From NCBI GenBank assembly GCA_041395565.1, contig JAWLAI010000004.1:248001-312000 (forward strand): 64,000 nt of DNA. Direction: 5' to 3'. Of this stretch, positions 1 through 8,782 are shown piece by piece. The notes under the pieces were generated by a model, which ran no database searches, had not been told where the DNA came from, and worked only from the letters and a program-made list of their open reading frames with translations. Every line of letters starts with the position of its first letter. The first letter of the stretch is position 1. Source of the stretch: Pseudomonadota bacterium (GTDB lineage Bacteria > Pseudomonadota > Gammaproteobacteria > UBA9214). The translations under genes and the position numbers were made by a program.

Positions 1-275
1 ACGGTGACCTGCGGATCATCCGGCCGCTGGCCTATGTGCGCGAGCGGCAGACGCGGGATTTTGCCGCCGCCGCGGGCTTGCCGGTGATCGCCGACTCGTG
101 CCCGGCCTGTTTTTCCAAGCCGACCCAGCGCCAGCACATGAAGGACCTGCTCGCGGCGGAGGAGGCGCAGAACCGGCTGCTGTTCCGTTCCCTGCTGACT
201 GCGCTCAAGCCGCTGATGCGCGCGGGGCAGCCGCGCTCCGCCGCGCCGGTCGCCGCGCGCGCCAGCGGGGCATGA
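1..275 (+). CDS. TtcA-like PP-loop ATPase, C-terminal part
   Basis: This is the last 91 residues of an ORF that enters from the left edge, read in the frame that starts at base 3. The segment LRIIRPLAYVRE followed by a Cys-Pro-Ala-Cys pair and a QRQ-type helix matches the C-terminal end of the TtcA/TtuA family, which uses ATP and an iron-sulfur cluster to put sulfur on tRNA. The adenylation loop and the first CxxC pair would lie outside the window. The stop overlaps the start of the next gene (ATGA), so the two are probably translated together. The family is fairly clear, but whether it is true TtcA or a paralogue cannot be told from this fragment. Confidence 0.7.
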   Translation, partial: GDLRIIRPLAYVRERQTRDFAAAAGLPVIADSCPACFSKPTQRQHMKDLLAAEEAQNRLLFRSLLTALKPLMRAGQPRSAAPVAARASGA

Positions 276-616
276 TGCGCAGCGTCACGGATGCCGGCGA
301 GCTGCAACGCCTGCGGAGCGCGGGTGCGGTGTTCGTCCTGTACGGTACGGCACACTGCCAGGTCTGCGGCGTGCTGCGACCGCAGCTGGATGCGCTGCTG
401 ACGCGCGAATATCCTGAATTCGACGGCGTCTACGTCGATTGTGCGCGTACACCCGCGCTCTGTGCCCAGAACGGCATCTTCAGCCTGCCGGTGCTGCAGG
501 TGTACCTCGACGGCAGCATGGTGGTCGAGGCGGCACGCGCGTTCGGCCTGCAGCAGCTCCGGCACCAGCTCGAACGCCCGGTCGCCCTGTGGCGCGCGGG
601 TGGCGCCGCTGACTGA
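272..616 (+). CDS. Thioredoxin-like protein
   Basis: The product has 114 residues (113 if the second ATG at 275 is used) and a thioredoxin fold pattern: a beta strand (VFVLYGT) leading into a Cys-Gln-Val-Cys active-site pair, then a strand with DCA and a cis-proline segment (FSLPVLQVYLDG). No signal peptide is visible, so it should be cytoplasmic. The start overlaps the stop of the upstream PP-loop gene, and an in-frame open stretch further upstream lies inside that gene and is not used here. The overlap suggests it reduces or delivers sulfur for the neighbouring enzyme, which is inference. Confidence 0.7.
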   Translation: MMRSVTDAGELQRLRSAGAVFVLYGTAHCQVCGVLRPQLDALLTREYPEFDGVYVDCARTPALCAQNGIFSLPVLQVYLDGSMVVEAARAFGLQQLRHQLERPVALWRAGGAAD

Positions 617-748
617 GCCGGCGTGTCCGCGGGCGGCGCTGCCGGCCGGGAGTGGCCCGGCTGCGGTTTTTGGCTGATAATCGCATGCCACAGCCTCGCT
701 AACCTGGGGTTTCCTCGGCAACGGTCGGCCTAGTACAGGGGGACATTC

Positions 749-1150
749 ATGTCTGACAACAACATCACCATCCAGAGCTCCAAGACCCGTGCATTCAACA
801 AGATTCCCTGGACCTTCCTGATCATTGCCTATCTGGTGACGGCGCACCTGATCCGGCTGGACCTGGGCGGTGTGGCCGGCTATGTCTTCATCGCCCTGGG
901 CGTACTGGTGCTGTTCCTGGAATTCTTCAAGTCCGGCGACATCAGCACGGCGACCTTCCTCGTCGACACCCTCACCGCCGTGACCGGGGTGATCGTGGCG
1001 ACGGCGCTGCTGTGTTACCTGTATTTCAAGCTGGGCCAGGCGCCGACCTTCTTTCACTGGTTCGGCTATGCCATTCTCGTCGGTGATGCGATCATGAGCC
1101 CGTTCAATTCCTTCCGCACCGCGCTGCGCAACTTCGGCGTCGGCGCCTGA
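749..1150 (+). CDS. Small integral membrane protein, unknown function
   Basis: The 133-residue product has a short polar N-terminus and about four hydrophobic segments (around residues 25-45, 47-60, 70-92 and 95-115). I do not recognise a named family. An AGGGGG-type ribosome binding site (cagggggac) sits 7-10 bases before the ATG. It is followed after 19 bases by the YjbQ gene, so the two may share a transcript. The C-terminus (SPFNSFRTALRNFGVG) is amphipathic and probably faces the cytoplasm. Confidence 0.6.
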   Translation: MSDNNITIQSSKTRAFNKIPWTFLIIAYLVTAHLIRLDLGGVAGYVFIALGVLVLFLEFFKSGDISTATFLVDTLTAVTGVIVATALLCYLYFKLGQAPTFFHWFGYAILVGDAIMSPFNSFRTALRNFGVGA

Positions 1151-1169
1151 ACGGACGCGGGGCAGGCCG

Positions 1170-1583
1170 GTGCGCGAGATCATCACCATCGGCACCGGGT
1201 CGCGCGAGGAACTGGTGGATATCACTGGCCAGGTGCAGGCCTGCGTACAGCGCAGCGGGGTGCGTGACGGCCTGGTCAGCGTGTATGCCCAGGGCGCGAC
1301 GGCCGCCGTGATGATCCAGGAGAACTGGGACGACAGCGTCCAGACCGACGTGGTGCACCTGCTGGCGCAGCTGATCCCGCGCGGGGCCTGGCTGCACGAC
1401 CGGCAGGACGGCAACGGCGACGCCCACCTCAAGTCCGGCCTGGTCGGACCCTCGGAAACCATTCCGCTGATCGACGGCAGGCTCGGCTTGTCGCGCTGGC
1501 AGAACATCTTCTTCTGCGAGTTCGACGGGCCGCGCAGCGAACGCAACATCGTCTGCACGGTCATACCCGACAGTCACTGCTGA
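1170..1583 (+). CDS. yjbQ: YjbQ-family (UPF0047) protein
   Basis: The product has 137 residues, the usual YjbQ length, and starts at GTG. The family signature is clear: IQENWDDSVQTD, then DAHLKSGLVGPSETIP, DGRLGLSRWQ and CEFDGPR near the C-terminus. Members have been linked to weak thiamine-phosphate synthase activity, but the physiological role is unsettled. The residue before the first motif is QGAT where many members have HTS, as in one subgroup. It lies between two membrane-protein genes on the same strand. Confidence 0.85.
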   Translation: MREIITIGTGSREELVDITGQVQACVQRSGVRDGLVSVYAQGATAAVMIQENWDDSVQTDVVHLLAQLIPRGAWLHDRQDGNGDAHLKSGLVGPSETIPLIDGRLGLSRWQNIFFCEFDGPRSERNIVCTVIPDSHC

Positions 1584-1611
1584 ACCGTGCCTGCCGTGCA
1601 CGTTACCGACC

Positions 1612-2049
1612 ATGCCGATACTGGCCCACATGCTCGTCCTTATGCAGTTCACCGGTATCGGGGCGAGCTGTTTTCCGGTGGGCCTCGATCCGGCGGGCAG
1701 CCCCTGCTGGCTGCTGGCCTGCGTGCTCGGGCTCGGTGTGGGTGTCGTGACGCTCGGCTACAACCGTCCCGGTAATTTCGGCATCTATCCGCAACCGAAG
1801 GCGCAGGCGCAGCTGATTACCGCCGGTCCCTACCGTTACATCCGGCATCCCATGTATCTCGGCCTGCTGCTGACGATGCTCGGGATCGCCCTGTACAACG
1901 CGCACTGGCTCAATCTCGCCGGACTGGCGCTGGTCGCGGCGGCCGTCACGGGCAAGGTGCTGCTCGAGGAACGCCTGCTGCTGGCGCGGTTTCCGGACTA
2001 TGCCGACTACATGCGGCGCACCGCGCGCCTGCTGCCCGGGCTGTTCTAG
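1612..2049 (+). CDS. Isoprenylcysteine carboxyl methyltransferase-like membrane protein
   Basis: This 145-residue protein has three to four hydrophobic segments and the C-terminal signature of the ICMT/PEMT superfamily: GPYRYIRHPMYLG, followed by a membrane segment, an acidic EE pair and FPDYADYMRRT. Such proteins methylate small or lipid-linked acceptors with S-adenosylmethionine at the inner membrane, and bacterial substrates are mostly unknown. A second ATG at 1630 is also possible. It is last in a same-strand run that starts at 749. Confidence 0.75.
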   Translation: MPILAHMLVLMQFTGIGASCFPVGLDPAGSPCWLLACVLGLGVGVVTLGYNRPGNFGIYPQPKAQAQLITAGPYRYIRHPMYLGLLLTMLGIALYNAHWLNLAGLALVAAAVTGKVLLEERLLLARFPDYADYMRRTARLLPGLF

Positions 2050-2143
2050 AACCTGTCTCATAACTCCCTCCCGCGGCTGCTACGTGGCGCTCCGGCGCGT
2101 GGACAGCTGCGCCAGCGCGGGATCGCGCGCGGGGTGGTGGCAA

Positions 2144-2902
2144 TCAGCGCCGGGCCAGGTGCTGGTCGGGTCCGGGCCGGTCCGGCAGGGTGCCGTCGAA
2201 CAGTTCCTCGGGCAGTTGCTGCACGACCTCGACGTGGTCGAGCCGGGTCTGCCCCACGACACCCGCCATGGCGTAATGCGTCTCCTCGAATGCGAACAGC
2301 CGGCCGCCGACCGTACGGAAATCGCTGTACACGGTGGCGAACTCCAGGTCGTGTTCCGCCGCCGTCGCCATAATGCCGCGCGACTCCACGATGCGGCCTG
2401 TGTCGGGGTCGACCCCGGCGATCAGGCGCAGGCCGCCGTGAAACGGCAGTTCCAGCGCGCGCAGCCTGCTGCCGTCGCGGGCAGTGATGAAGCCGCCGTC
2501 GCTGACCCGGTCACGGTGATCGAGCAGGGTGCCGGGCAGGCCGAGGCGTGCGGCCTGCAACAGCATCGCATCGTAGCGGGCGCCGGTCACCGGCGTACCC
2601 TGCTGCCAGGCACTGGCACCGGACAGCACCCGCAGTTCCCGGTCATCCTCGCCGTAACGCACGTCGATACGCAACCGGTCGGGGTACTGGAAGGCGCGGT
2701 GGATGCGTCCGGGCTGCCGGTGCATGGCGGATACGGTCGTGCCGTACTGCTCGAAGGCCGTCGCCGTGGCGAGCTGCTGCCTGCCGCCGTAGGCCGTGCC
2801 GACCCGCTCCAGCAGGGTGGCGAGATCGGCCGCGACCAGCCCCTGGCTGAACAGCAGCAGGGTCAGCCACAGGAACCGGAACGGAAACCGCGCGATGCTC
2901 AT
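2144..2902 (-). CDS. Periplasmic LolA-like protein
   Basis: The 252-residue product begins with a signal peptide (MSIARF, hydrophobic core, cleavage near GLVAA). After it comes a LolA/LppX-type pattern: an N-terminal helix (LATLLERVGTAYGG), alternating beta strands with FQYPDRLRIDVRYG, then strands ending in FAFEETHYAM. This fold carries lipids or lipoproteins through the periplasm, but this protein is not LolA itself and its cargo is unknown. The open frame runs far upstream across the divergent gene. I chose the ATG that opens the signal peptide. Confidence 0.55.
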   Translation of the reverse strand: MSIARFPFRFLWLTLLLFSQGLVAADLATLLERVGTAYGGRQQLATATAFEQYGTTVSAMHRQPGRIHRAFQYPDRLRIDVRYGEDDRELRVLSGASAWQQGTPVTGARYDAMLLQAARLGLPGTLLDHRDRVSDGGFITARDGSRLRALELPFHGGLRLIAGVDPDTGRIVESRGIMATAAEHDLEFATVYSDFRTVGGRLFAFEETHYAMAGVVGQTRLDHVEVVQQLPEELFDGTLPDRPGPDQHLARR

Positions 2903-3112
2903 GCCATGGCAACCGTGAACTGAGTGGTGACGCCGGCGGGAGCTGACCGCCGGTCTTGCCCGATTATATGCCAGCCCGGCCCGCCCGTGGCCTTGCCGCG
3001 ACGACGTGTTGACGCTGCCGCAGCAGCCGGCGCGCAGCCGGTCATGGCACCGCGACCGGTACGCAGCGTATACTGCTGCAGCACAGGGCCATACCTTGCG
3101 GGGGCAAATCTC

Positions 3113-3595
3113 ATGGCGACCACCACTGAATGCGAAATCCTGGTCAATTCCTTGCTGGGCAAGGACCTCGATGCGGACGAGTGCGCCGTTCTGCTCGGCC
3201 TGACCGGGCGGCGCGCGCTGCGCGAGGGCGAGGATCTCGTGCGTGCGGGCGACACCGGCAGCACACTGTTCATCCTCATGTCGGGCAAGGTCACGGTCTT
3301 CGGCACCGTCGGGGGCAAGGAAGCGGCGCTGTACAGCATGAAACCGGGCGAGTGTGCCGGTACCCGTGCCTTTGTCGAGAACAGCCCGCGCCAGGCCACC
3401 CTGCGCGCCACGGGCAGCGCCACGGTGCTCACGCTCGAACCCGACGTCTTCGAGTCGCTGCTGGCCTCGCATCCGCGGATCGTCTACAAGTTCATGCGCG
3501 GGCTGTTCCGCCAGACCCATGCCAATCTCATGCGCATGGATGCGGAATCGCAGCAGCTTTCGAACTACATCACCAAGACCGGCGGACGTTACTGA
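3113..3595 (+). CDS. Cyclic nucleotide-binding domain protein
   Basis: The 160-residue product is essentially one cyclic nucleotide-binding (CAP_ED) domain: LREGEDLVRAGDTGSTLFIL, GKVTVF, then the phosphate-binding-cassette region PGECAGTRAFVENSPRQATLRA. No helix-turn-helix or catalytic domain follows; the C-terminus is helical (YKFMRGLFRQTHANLMRM). Single-domain proteins of this kind act as sensors or regulatory subunits with unknown partners. The open frame extends upstream to 2924, but only the ATG at 3113 fits the domain start. Confidence 0.75.
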   Translation: MATTTECEILVNSLLGKDLDADECAVLLGLTGRRALREGEDLVRAGDTGSTLFILMSGKVTVFGTVGGKEAALYSMKPGECAGTRAFVENSPRQATLRATGSATVLTLEPDVFESLLASHPRIVYKFMRGLFRQTHANLMRMDAESQQLSNYITKTGGRY

Positions 3596-3619
3596 CGCCG
3601 GTTCCCTGGTCCGGCCGGT

Positions 3620-4141
3620 TCATTCGCTGCCACTGAAGGCGGTGCGCTCGTCGCGGAGATGGCGGCCGCCGCTCACCAGCCATGCGCCGTCCTGCCGGAC
3701 CAGTGCGATCTCCACCCTGTGCACGTCCATGAAGCGGCCATCGCCATCACGGCGCGTGCCGAGCGCCGTGCCGGTGAGCTCGACGGTTGCGCGGTCGCCC
3801 TCGATCTGCACGACGGGTGCGAGCAGGGTCAGCTCGAGGGCGCTGAGGCGGCTGCGGGCCGCGGCGATCCTGCGGATCAGTTCCTCGCGGCTGGCGATTT
3901 CGGTGACGCCGTAATCCAGTGTCGTCAGGTCGTAGCGGGTCTGTGCGGTGAACATCGCGCCGAGCCGGCGTGCGCGGTTGAGCTGCGCCAGCGCGCTCTC
4001 CGGCGCGTCGAACGAGGCGAGGGCGCGCACCTGTTCGAGCCGCTCCAGGACGCGCTGTTGCTCGCTGTCGCGCAGCAGCAGCCAGGCCGCTGCCTGGACC
4101 AGGGCCAGCAGCGGCAGCACGTGCAGTGGGCGCAGCCTCAC
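3620..4141 (-). CDS. Membrane-anchored NTF2/SnoaL-like protein
   Basis: Starting at a GTG that overlaps the upstream stop (GTGA), this gives 173 residues. A single hydrophobic segment (PLLALVQAAAWLLL) lies near the N-terminus, followed by a helix-rich part and a C-terminal set of strands (RATVELTGTALGTRRD, FMDVHRVEIALVRQDGAWLV) typical of the NTF2-like cone fold. No catalytic residues are evident. It is translationally coupled to the gene at 4138-4746, so the two products probably work together. Confidence 0.55.
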   Translation of the reverse strand: MRLRPLHVLPLLALVQAAAWLLLRDSEQQRVLERLEQVRALASFDAPESALAQLNRARRLGAMFTAQTRYDLTTLDYGVTEIASREELIRRIAAARSRLSALELTLLAPVVQIEGDRATVELTGTALGTRRDGDGRFMDVHRVEIALVRQDGAWLVSGGRHLRDERTAFSGSE

Positions 4142-4746
4142 GTATACAGGCCCTTGCTCTGGATCAGGGTCCACTCCATCAACTGGGTGACCAGGGCCTC
4201 GGCGGGGCCGTGCTGGCCCTGCTGACGCAGCCATTCCGCCGCCCAGCGATGACCCCAGGCGCTGGCATTGCTCTCGCTTGCGTTCTGGGTCAGCTGGCGG
4301 GTGCCGGCGAGGTACAGGAACAGTGCGCGGGCCAGCCCGTGGACGGTCGCGGTCATCCGGTCGGGATAACTCCAGCGGCACAGCCCGCGCGTGGTGTAGC
4401 GGTCGGGTATGCTGCGCCGCCGGATCGGGCGTGGCGGGATGCGACCCCAGTGCATTTCCTCGGCCGGGTAATCCGGGCCCTGCCACACGTAGACCTTGAT
4501 CCGGTACTTGTGCTGGGGCAGGGGCGGATCGGCTGCGGTGCCCGGTTCACGCGGGGTCCAGCAGGTGCTGAGTGTGAGCGGCGGGCACTGGCCGGCGAGC
4601 GGCGGACGGTGCTGGGTGGCGGTCATGGGGCTGACCCGGACCCAGTCGAGCAGCTCCAGGTCATAACCGGACAGCCGGTCGGCGATGAAGGCGATGACGG
4701 CGCCGGCGCGGGTACGATCGGTAACGGTGAATTCCGGGTGCTGCAT
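4138..4746 (-). CDS. Conserved-looking hypothetical protein
   Basis: The 202-residue product (ATG at 4746; a GTG five codons upstream is possible) is soluble-looking and rich in Arg, Pro and Trp. It has no signal peptide and no motif I recognise. The segment YRIKVYVWQGPDYPAEEMHW and a helical C-terminal part (TVHGLARALFLYLAGTRQL) may be separate subdomains. Its stop overlaps the start of the NTF2-like gene downstream. I assign no function. Confidence 0.45.
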   Translation of the reverse strand: MQHPEFTVTDRTRAGAVIAFIADRLSGYDLELLDWVRVSPMTATQHRPPLAGQCPPLTLSTCWTPREPGTAADPPLPQHKYRIKVYVWQGPDYPAEEMHWGRIPPRPIRRRSIPDRYTTRGLCRWSYPDRMTATVHGLARALFLYLAGTRQLTQNASESNASAWGHRWAAEWLRQQGQHGPAEALVTQLMEWTLIQSKGLYT

Positions 4747-4879
4747 CTGCCGGCCTCGCACTGGGCATGTCGCGTGCGTTGGTCAGGAAGTCGGTCGCTG
4801 CCACCGCTTATTTTAGACCGCCCGCAGTGCAGCGGGTAGGCGGCCGTTCGCGTATCCGCGCCGGGGCGGTGCGTACCGG

Positions 4880-5524
<645 letters not shown>

Positions 5525-5630
5525 GGCGGTACTCGGTCGGCAGCTAACGGGGTGCCTACGATATAGGGACTGCGGCCCGGAATAAAGGGTGCGGCGGACG
5601 GCCGTGACTGAGCGGGCGTATCATCCGGCT

Positions 5631-6014
5631 ATGGACGACCTCGAGCGCGACCGCAGGATCCGGGTATGGCAGGCACAGGCGCGGGCGGCCGCCAGACGCG
5701 GCAAGCCGCGTAACCTGTATGTGATCACGCTCGATCCGGAAGTGCTCTGGATACGCGAGTTCCGTCAGGAGAACCCGGGGTACATCGAGGGTATGCCGTG
5801 TGTCTACGTCGGCATGACCGTACATGAGCCCGGTGTCCGTTTCGAGCAGCACGTGCTCGGTTACCGTAGCAGCAAGTATCCGCACCGCTATGGTGTGGAA
5901 CTGGCGCAGGAACTGCTGGAGGGTTTCGACGGGACAGGGCTCGACGATGCGGCGCGCGAGCGGGCGCTCGCCGTGTGGTTGCGCCGGCAGGGTATCGCCG
6001 TCTGGCAGAACTGA
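5631..6014 (+). CDS. GIY-YIG-like nuclease domain protein
   Basis: The 127-residue product contains CVYVGMT followed 11 residues later by FEQH, then YRSSKYPHRYG. This is the spacing of GIY-YIG nuclease domains (strand with GMT, then R/H on the first helix). The first GIY-type strand may be LYVITLD. The protein is small and stands alone, like the UvrC-homologue YhbQ group. A GTG at 5589 would add 14 residues. The catalytic Arg and Glu cannot be placed with certainty, so nuclease activity is only suggested. Confidence 0.5.
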   Translation: MDDLERDRRIRVWQAQARAAARRGKPRNLYVITLDPEVLWIREFRQENPGYIEGMPCVYVGMTVHEPGVRFEQHVLGYRSSKYPHRYGVELAQELLEGFDGTGLDDAARERALAVWLRRQGIAVWQN

Positions 6015-6057
6015 GATGCGCGGGTTTGCCGGTAAGCGCGACCGGCGCGGCCGGCGC

Positions 6058-6669
6058 TCAGCGCGGTTCGGGGCTGGCCGGCGCGTGCCCGGGCAGGTCC
6101 CTGACGAGCTGGTTCCAGGCCTGGCGCAGGGGTTTGGGTATCCGGCGCAGACGCGGCGCCTGCTGGCGTACCTCGCGCGCGAGCAGCACGTTAAGCGGTT
6201 TGCCTTTGGGGAAGGTCGCACCGTGGGTGAACAGGTGGATGCCGCTGACCGTGATCCCGGGCGCCAGCAGCCGGATGGCCTCGATCTGGCGTTGCAGGTA
6301 GTCGTCCGGATTGGGGAACTTGTAGCTGCAGCGGTTGATGACCTGGGTCCACTGGTCGGTCTGCGGGCCGCCGAAGATGACGCCGCTGAATCGCTTGACA
6401 CCCACCACCAGCACGCCTTCGGCGGTCAGCAGCAGGTGATCGATGGCGACCTCGCCACCCGTCCCGTCGTTCAGGGCGATATCGTGCAGCGCCCGCGCGC
6501 CGAGGCGCCGCAGCGCGCGCTTAAGACGTCGTTCCTCGCGCCAGTTGAACAGCCGTTCGCGCGCGGCGTAGAGCAGCGCGGCGATGCCGGCCGCCACGCC
6601 GAGGAGAAGGTAGAGCTGGTCGGATGACAGCGGTACGGCTCGCAGCAGGTTCTGTAGCGTCTCAGGCAT
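6058..6669 (-). CDS. NERD-domain membrane protein
   Basis: The 203-residue product has one N-terminal transmembrane helix (residues 18-36), a basic stretch, and then a NERD (nuclease-related) domain: LGARALHDIALNDGTGGEVAIDHLLLTAEGVLVVGVK, with the core pattern of strands and GGPQTDQW following. NERD domains are predicted to act on nucleic acid or to bind partners, and few have a demonstrated role. The rest of the C-terminus is basic and Pro-rich. Neighbours give no clue. Confidence 0.65.
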   Translation of the reverse strand: MPETLQNLLRAVPLSSDQLYLLLGVAAGIAALLYAARERLFNWREERRLKRALRRLGARALHDIALNDGTGGEVAIDHLLLTAEGVLVVGVKRFSGVIFGGPQTDQWTQVINRCSYKFPNPDDYLQRQIEAIRLLAPGITVSGIHLFTHGATFPKGKPLNVLLAREVRQQAPRLRRIPKPLRQAWNQLVRDLPGHAPASPEPR

Positions 6670-6759
6670 GTATCCCGGTCCCTAGATTGACGGGGCGTGA
6701 TTATAGGGCAAGCGTCCGGTCGGGACGAAGCTGCCGCGCGCGGGATGCTGGGATAGGGT

Positions 6760-7695
6760 CTAGTTGCTGCTCAGAAACTGCGCGGGATTGACCTGCTTGC
6801 CGTCGCGCAGCACCTCGATGTGCACGTGCGGTCCGGTGGAGCGCCCGGTGGAACCCATCAGCGCGATCGGTTGACCCTTGCGTACGGTATCCCCGACCGC
6901 GACTAGGAGTTCCTTGTTGTGTCCGTAGCGCGTGACGATGCCGTTGCCGTGGTCGATCTCGACCATGTTGCCGTAACCGCTCCGGCTGCCGGCCCACATC
7001 ACCACGCCGTCGCCGGTAGCCAGGACGTCCGAACCCTCCTTGCCGGCGATATCGATGCCCTTGTGCTGTTCCATCTTGCCGGTGAACGGATCGATGCGCT
7101 GGCCGAACTTGGAGGATAGCAGGCCCTGTTCGACGGCGTGGCCGGACGGCATCACGCGTTCGTGCAGGTTGCGGTTCATGATGAGTTGCTCGAGTACCCC
7201 CAGCTTCTGGGAGCGGTCGTTAACGGACAGCTCGAGTTCATCCATCATGCCAAGGAAGTCGGGCACGGTGGTCGCGGACAGGGTCGAGCCCTCGTGCGGG
7301 CCGCCGACCGGTGGCGCGATGGTGAAATCGAATTCGCTGGCGTCGAGGTCGGCCTGTGAGACCAGGCGGTTGCCCAGCGCGTCCAGGCGCATCAACTGGG
7401 CCTGCATGCGGCCGAGCCGCAATGCCAGCGCATCCAGGTGATCGCGTGCGCTGCGGCGGTTCTGCTCGATCTGATGCTGCTGTTCCCGTGTCAACTGCTG
7501 CAGTTGTTCGACCGCGCCGAGCTGGCGGTGGGCCTCGAGTCTCACGCCGAGGGTGAAGCCGCTGTAGAGTATGGCGCCGAGCAGGCTGACCAGGACGGCG
7601 CTGCCGAGGAAGAGCGCATGCCGCGGATTGTAGGTAAGACTATGGACACGACCGTAGCGGCTGGTAAGGAGAATGGTATTGAATGCCTGGTGCAT
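6760..7695 (-). CDS. M23-family peptidoglycan metallopeptidase
   Basis: The product has 311 residues: a basic N-terminus, one membrane-spanning helix (about residues 30-50), a coiled coil (about 60-110), and a C-terminal M23/LytM domain. The zinc ligands are visible as HKGIDI (His and Asp) and HVHIEV. This is the architecture of DipM/NlpD-like or YebA-like cell-wall hydrolases anchored in the inner membrane. I chose the ATG at 7695 because the upstream extension is polar and adds nothing. Single-gene unit. Confidence 0.85.
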   Translation of the reverse strand: MHQAFNTILLTSRYGRVHSLTYNPRHALFLGSAVLVSLLGAILYSGFTLGVRLEAHRQLGAVEQLQQLTREQQHQIEQNRRSARDHLDALALRLGRMQAQLMRLDALGNRLVSQADLDASEFDFTIAPPVGGPHEGSTLSATTVPDFLGMMDELELSVNDRSQKLGVLEQLIMNRNLHERVMPSGHAVEQGLLSSKFGQRIDPFTGKMEQHKGIDIAGKEGSDVLATGDGVVMWAGSRSGYGNMVEIDHGNGIVTRYGHNKELLVAVGDTVRKGQPIALMGSTGRSTGPHVHIEVLRDGKQVNPAQFLSSN

Positions 7696-8058
7696 GGCGC
7701 GTACCCGATTTATTTTTTTCGTTCCGGTCTGACGCACTCAACGCGCCGGTGTTTGTCACTAGCCGACCCGTGTCACCTGCAGGTCGTGTCACATTCTGGA
7801 CCATAGGCTAGGGCGCAAAGGGGATAGAGGTAAATAGTCCAAAAGGACAGGTATGACTGTAGTATTAAGATAAAACAATATGTTGCGATTTAAATAGAGA
7901 ATTCGCCTCATGTTATGGCAACGTCTCGCCTGCACCAATCCGGGCAGGCGGCCGGACTTGCGTGCGCATTCCCCCATCGTTTCCGGGGTCATGCCGCGGT
8001 GGCGCATGGCTTAGCCGCCCGCTTGTGCCGGTGCTGCATTGCGCTAGAGTAGCCGCCT
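7696..8058. other. Intergenic region between divergent genes
   Basis: This 363-base gap separates the M23 peptidase (leftward) from the CbiM-like gene (rightward). An AT-rich patch lies near 7820-7905 and is the likeliest site for the divergent promoters. A small reverse-strand reading frame (7789-8007) lacks a convincing protein pattern and is not called. Confidence 0.5.
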
Positions 8059-8724
8059 ATGGACATTCCCGCCGGTCTGTTGCCGGGCAGTTATCACTTT
8101 GGTGCGGCCGTACTCTACGTCCTGCTGCTGTTACTGGCCCTGCTCACGGCGCCATGGTGGAAGATTCGCGACAGCGAGGCCCAGCAGGTTCATTTCGGTG
8201 CCATTGTGATCGTACTGCTCCTGTGGATCATGCATGGCGGGATTCAGCGCGGGTTGGACTACCACCTGCTGGGTGCCACCGGCCTGACCCTCCTGTTCGA
8301 GTGGCAGTTCGCGCTGTTTGCCGTCAGCATGGTGCTGGCGCTAACGACCTGGCAGGGGGCGGCCGGGTGGGAAGCCTTCGGCGTGAATGCACTCGTCATG
8401 GGCGCGGTACCGATCACCTTCACGCGCATGCTGCTGTACCTGTCCCAGCGCTGGCTGCCACACAACTACTTCATCTATGTCTTCATCAACGCCTTCCTGG
8501 CGGGGGCGCTGTCGATCCTGCTGGCGGGGCTGGTTTCCGGCCTGGTCCAGCAACTGGCCGCCGTGCATCCCGGCGACACCCTGGTAGACAATTTTCTCGT
8601 GATCCTGCCGATGCTGATGTTCGGCGAAGGCTTCCTCAATGGCGCGGCGCTATCGCTGGTCGTGGCCTACCGCCCGGCCTGGGTGGCAACCTTCCATGAC
8701 CGCTGGTACCTGCAGGGCAAGTGA
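8059..8724 (+). CDS. CbiM-like energy-coupling factor permease
   Basis: The 221-residue, six-to-seven-helix membrane protein resembles the CbiM/PF01891 group: an N-terminal MDIPAGLLP, hydrophobic helices, and a late segment MLMFGEGFLNGAALSL. Family members form the S component for cobalt or nickel uptake. The N-terminal metal-binding Met-His pattern of true CbiM (MHI) is changed to MDI here, and no CbiQ/CbiO partners are nearby, so metal transport is uncertain. The glutamate dehydrogenase gene follows 58 bases later. Confidence 0.6.
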   Translation: MDIPAGLLPGSYHFGAAVLYVLLLLLALLTAPWWKIRDSEAQQVHFGAIVIVLLLWIMHGGIQRGLDYHLLGATGLTLLFEWQFALFAVSMVLALTTWQGAAGWEAFGVNALVMGAVPITFTRMLLYLSQRWLPHNYFIYVFINAFLAGALSILLAGLVSGLVQQLAAVHPGDTLVDNFLVILPMLMFGEGFLNGAALSLVVAYRPAWVATFHDRWYLQGK

Positions 8725-8782
8725 GCCGCCGCCGGGAAGCGCGCTAGAATGCGAGTATCCAACACCTGCCGGAACCCGACCG

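Noticed and set aside
32..1564. 510-residue reverse-strand open frame
   Set aside because: It runs antisense to three real genes, has repetitive Arg/Ala/Gly content typical of GC-rich shadow frames, and has no domain.
2903..3520. Upstream extension of the LolA-like protein frame
   Set aside because: The extension runs antisense through the cyclic-nucleotide-binding gene; the signal peptide at 2902 marks the true start.
7789..8007. 72-residue reverse open frame in the gap between the M23 and CbiM-like genes
   Set aside because: No ribosome site and no plausible protein pattern; it probably overlaps promoters.
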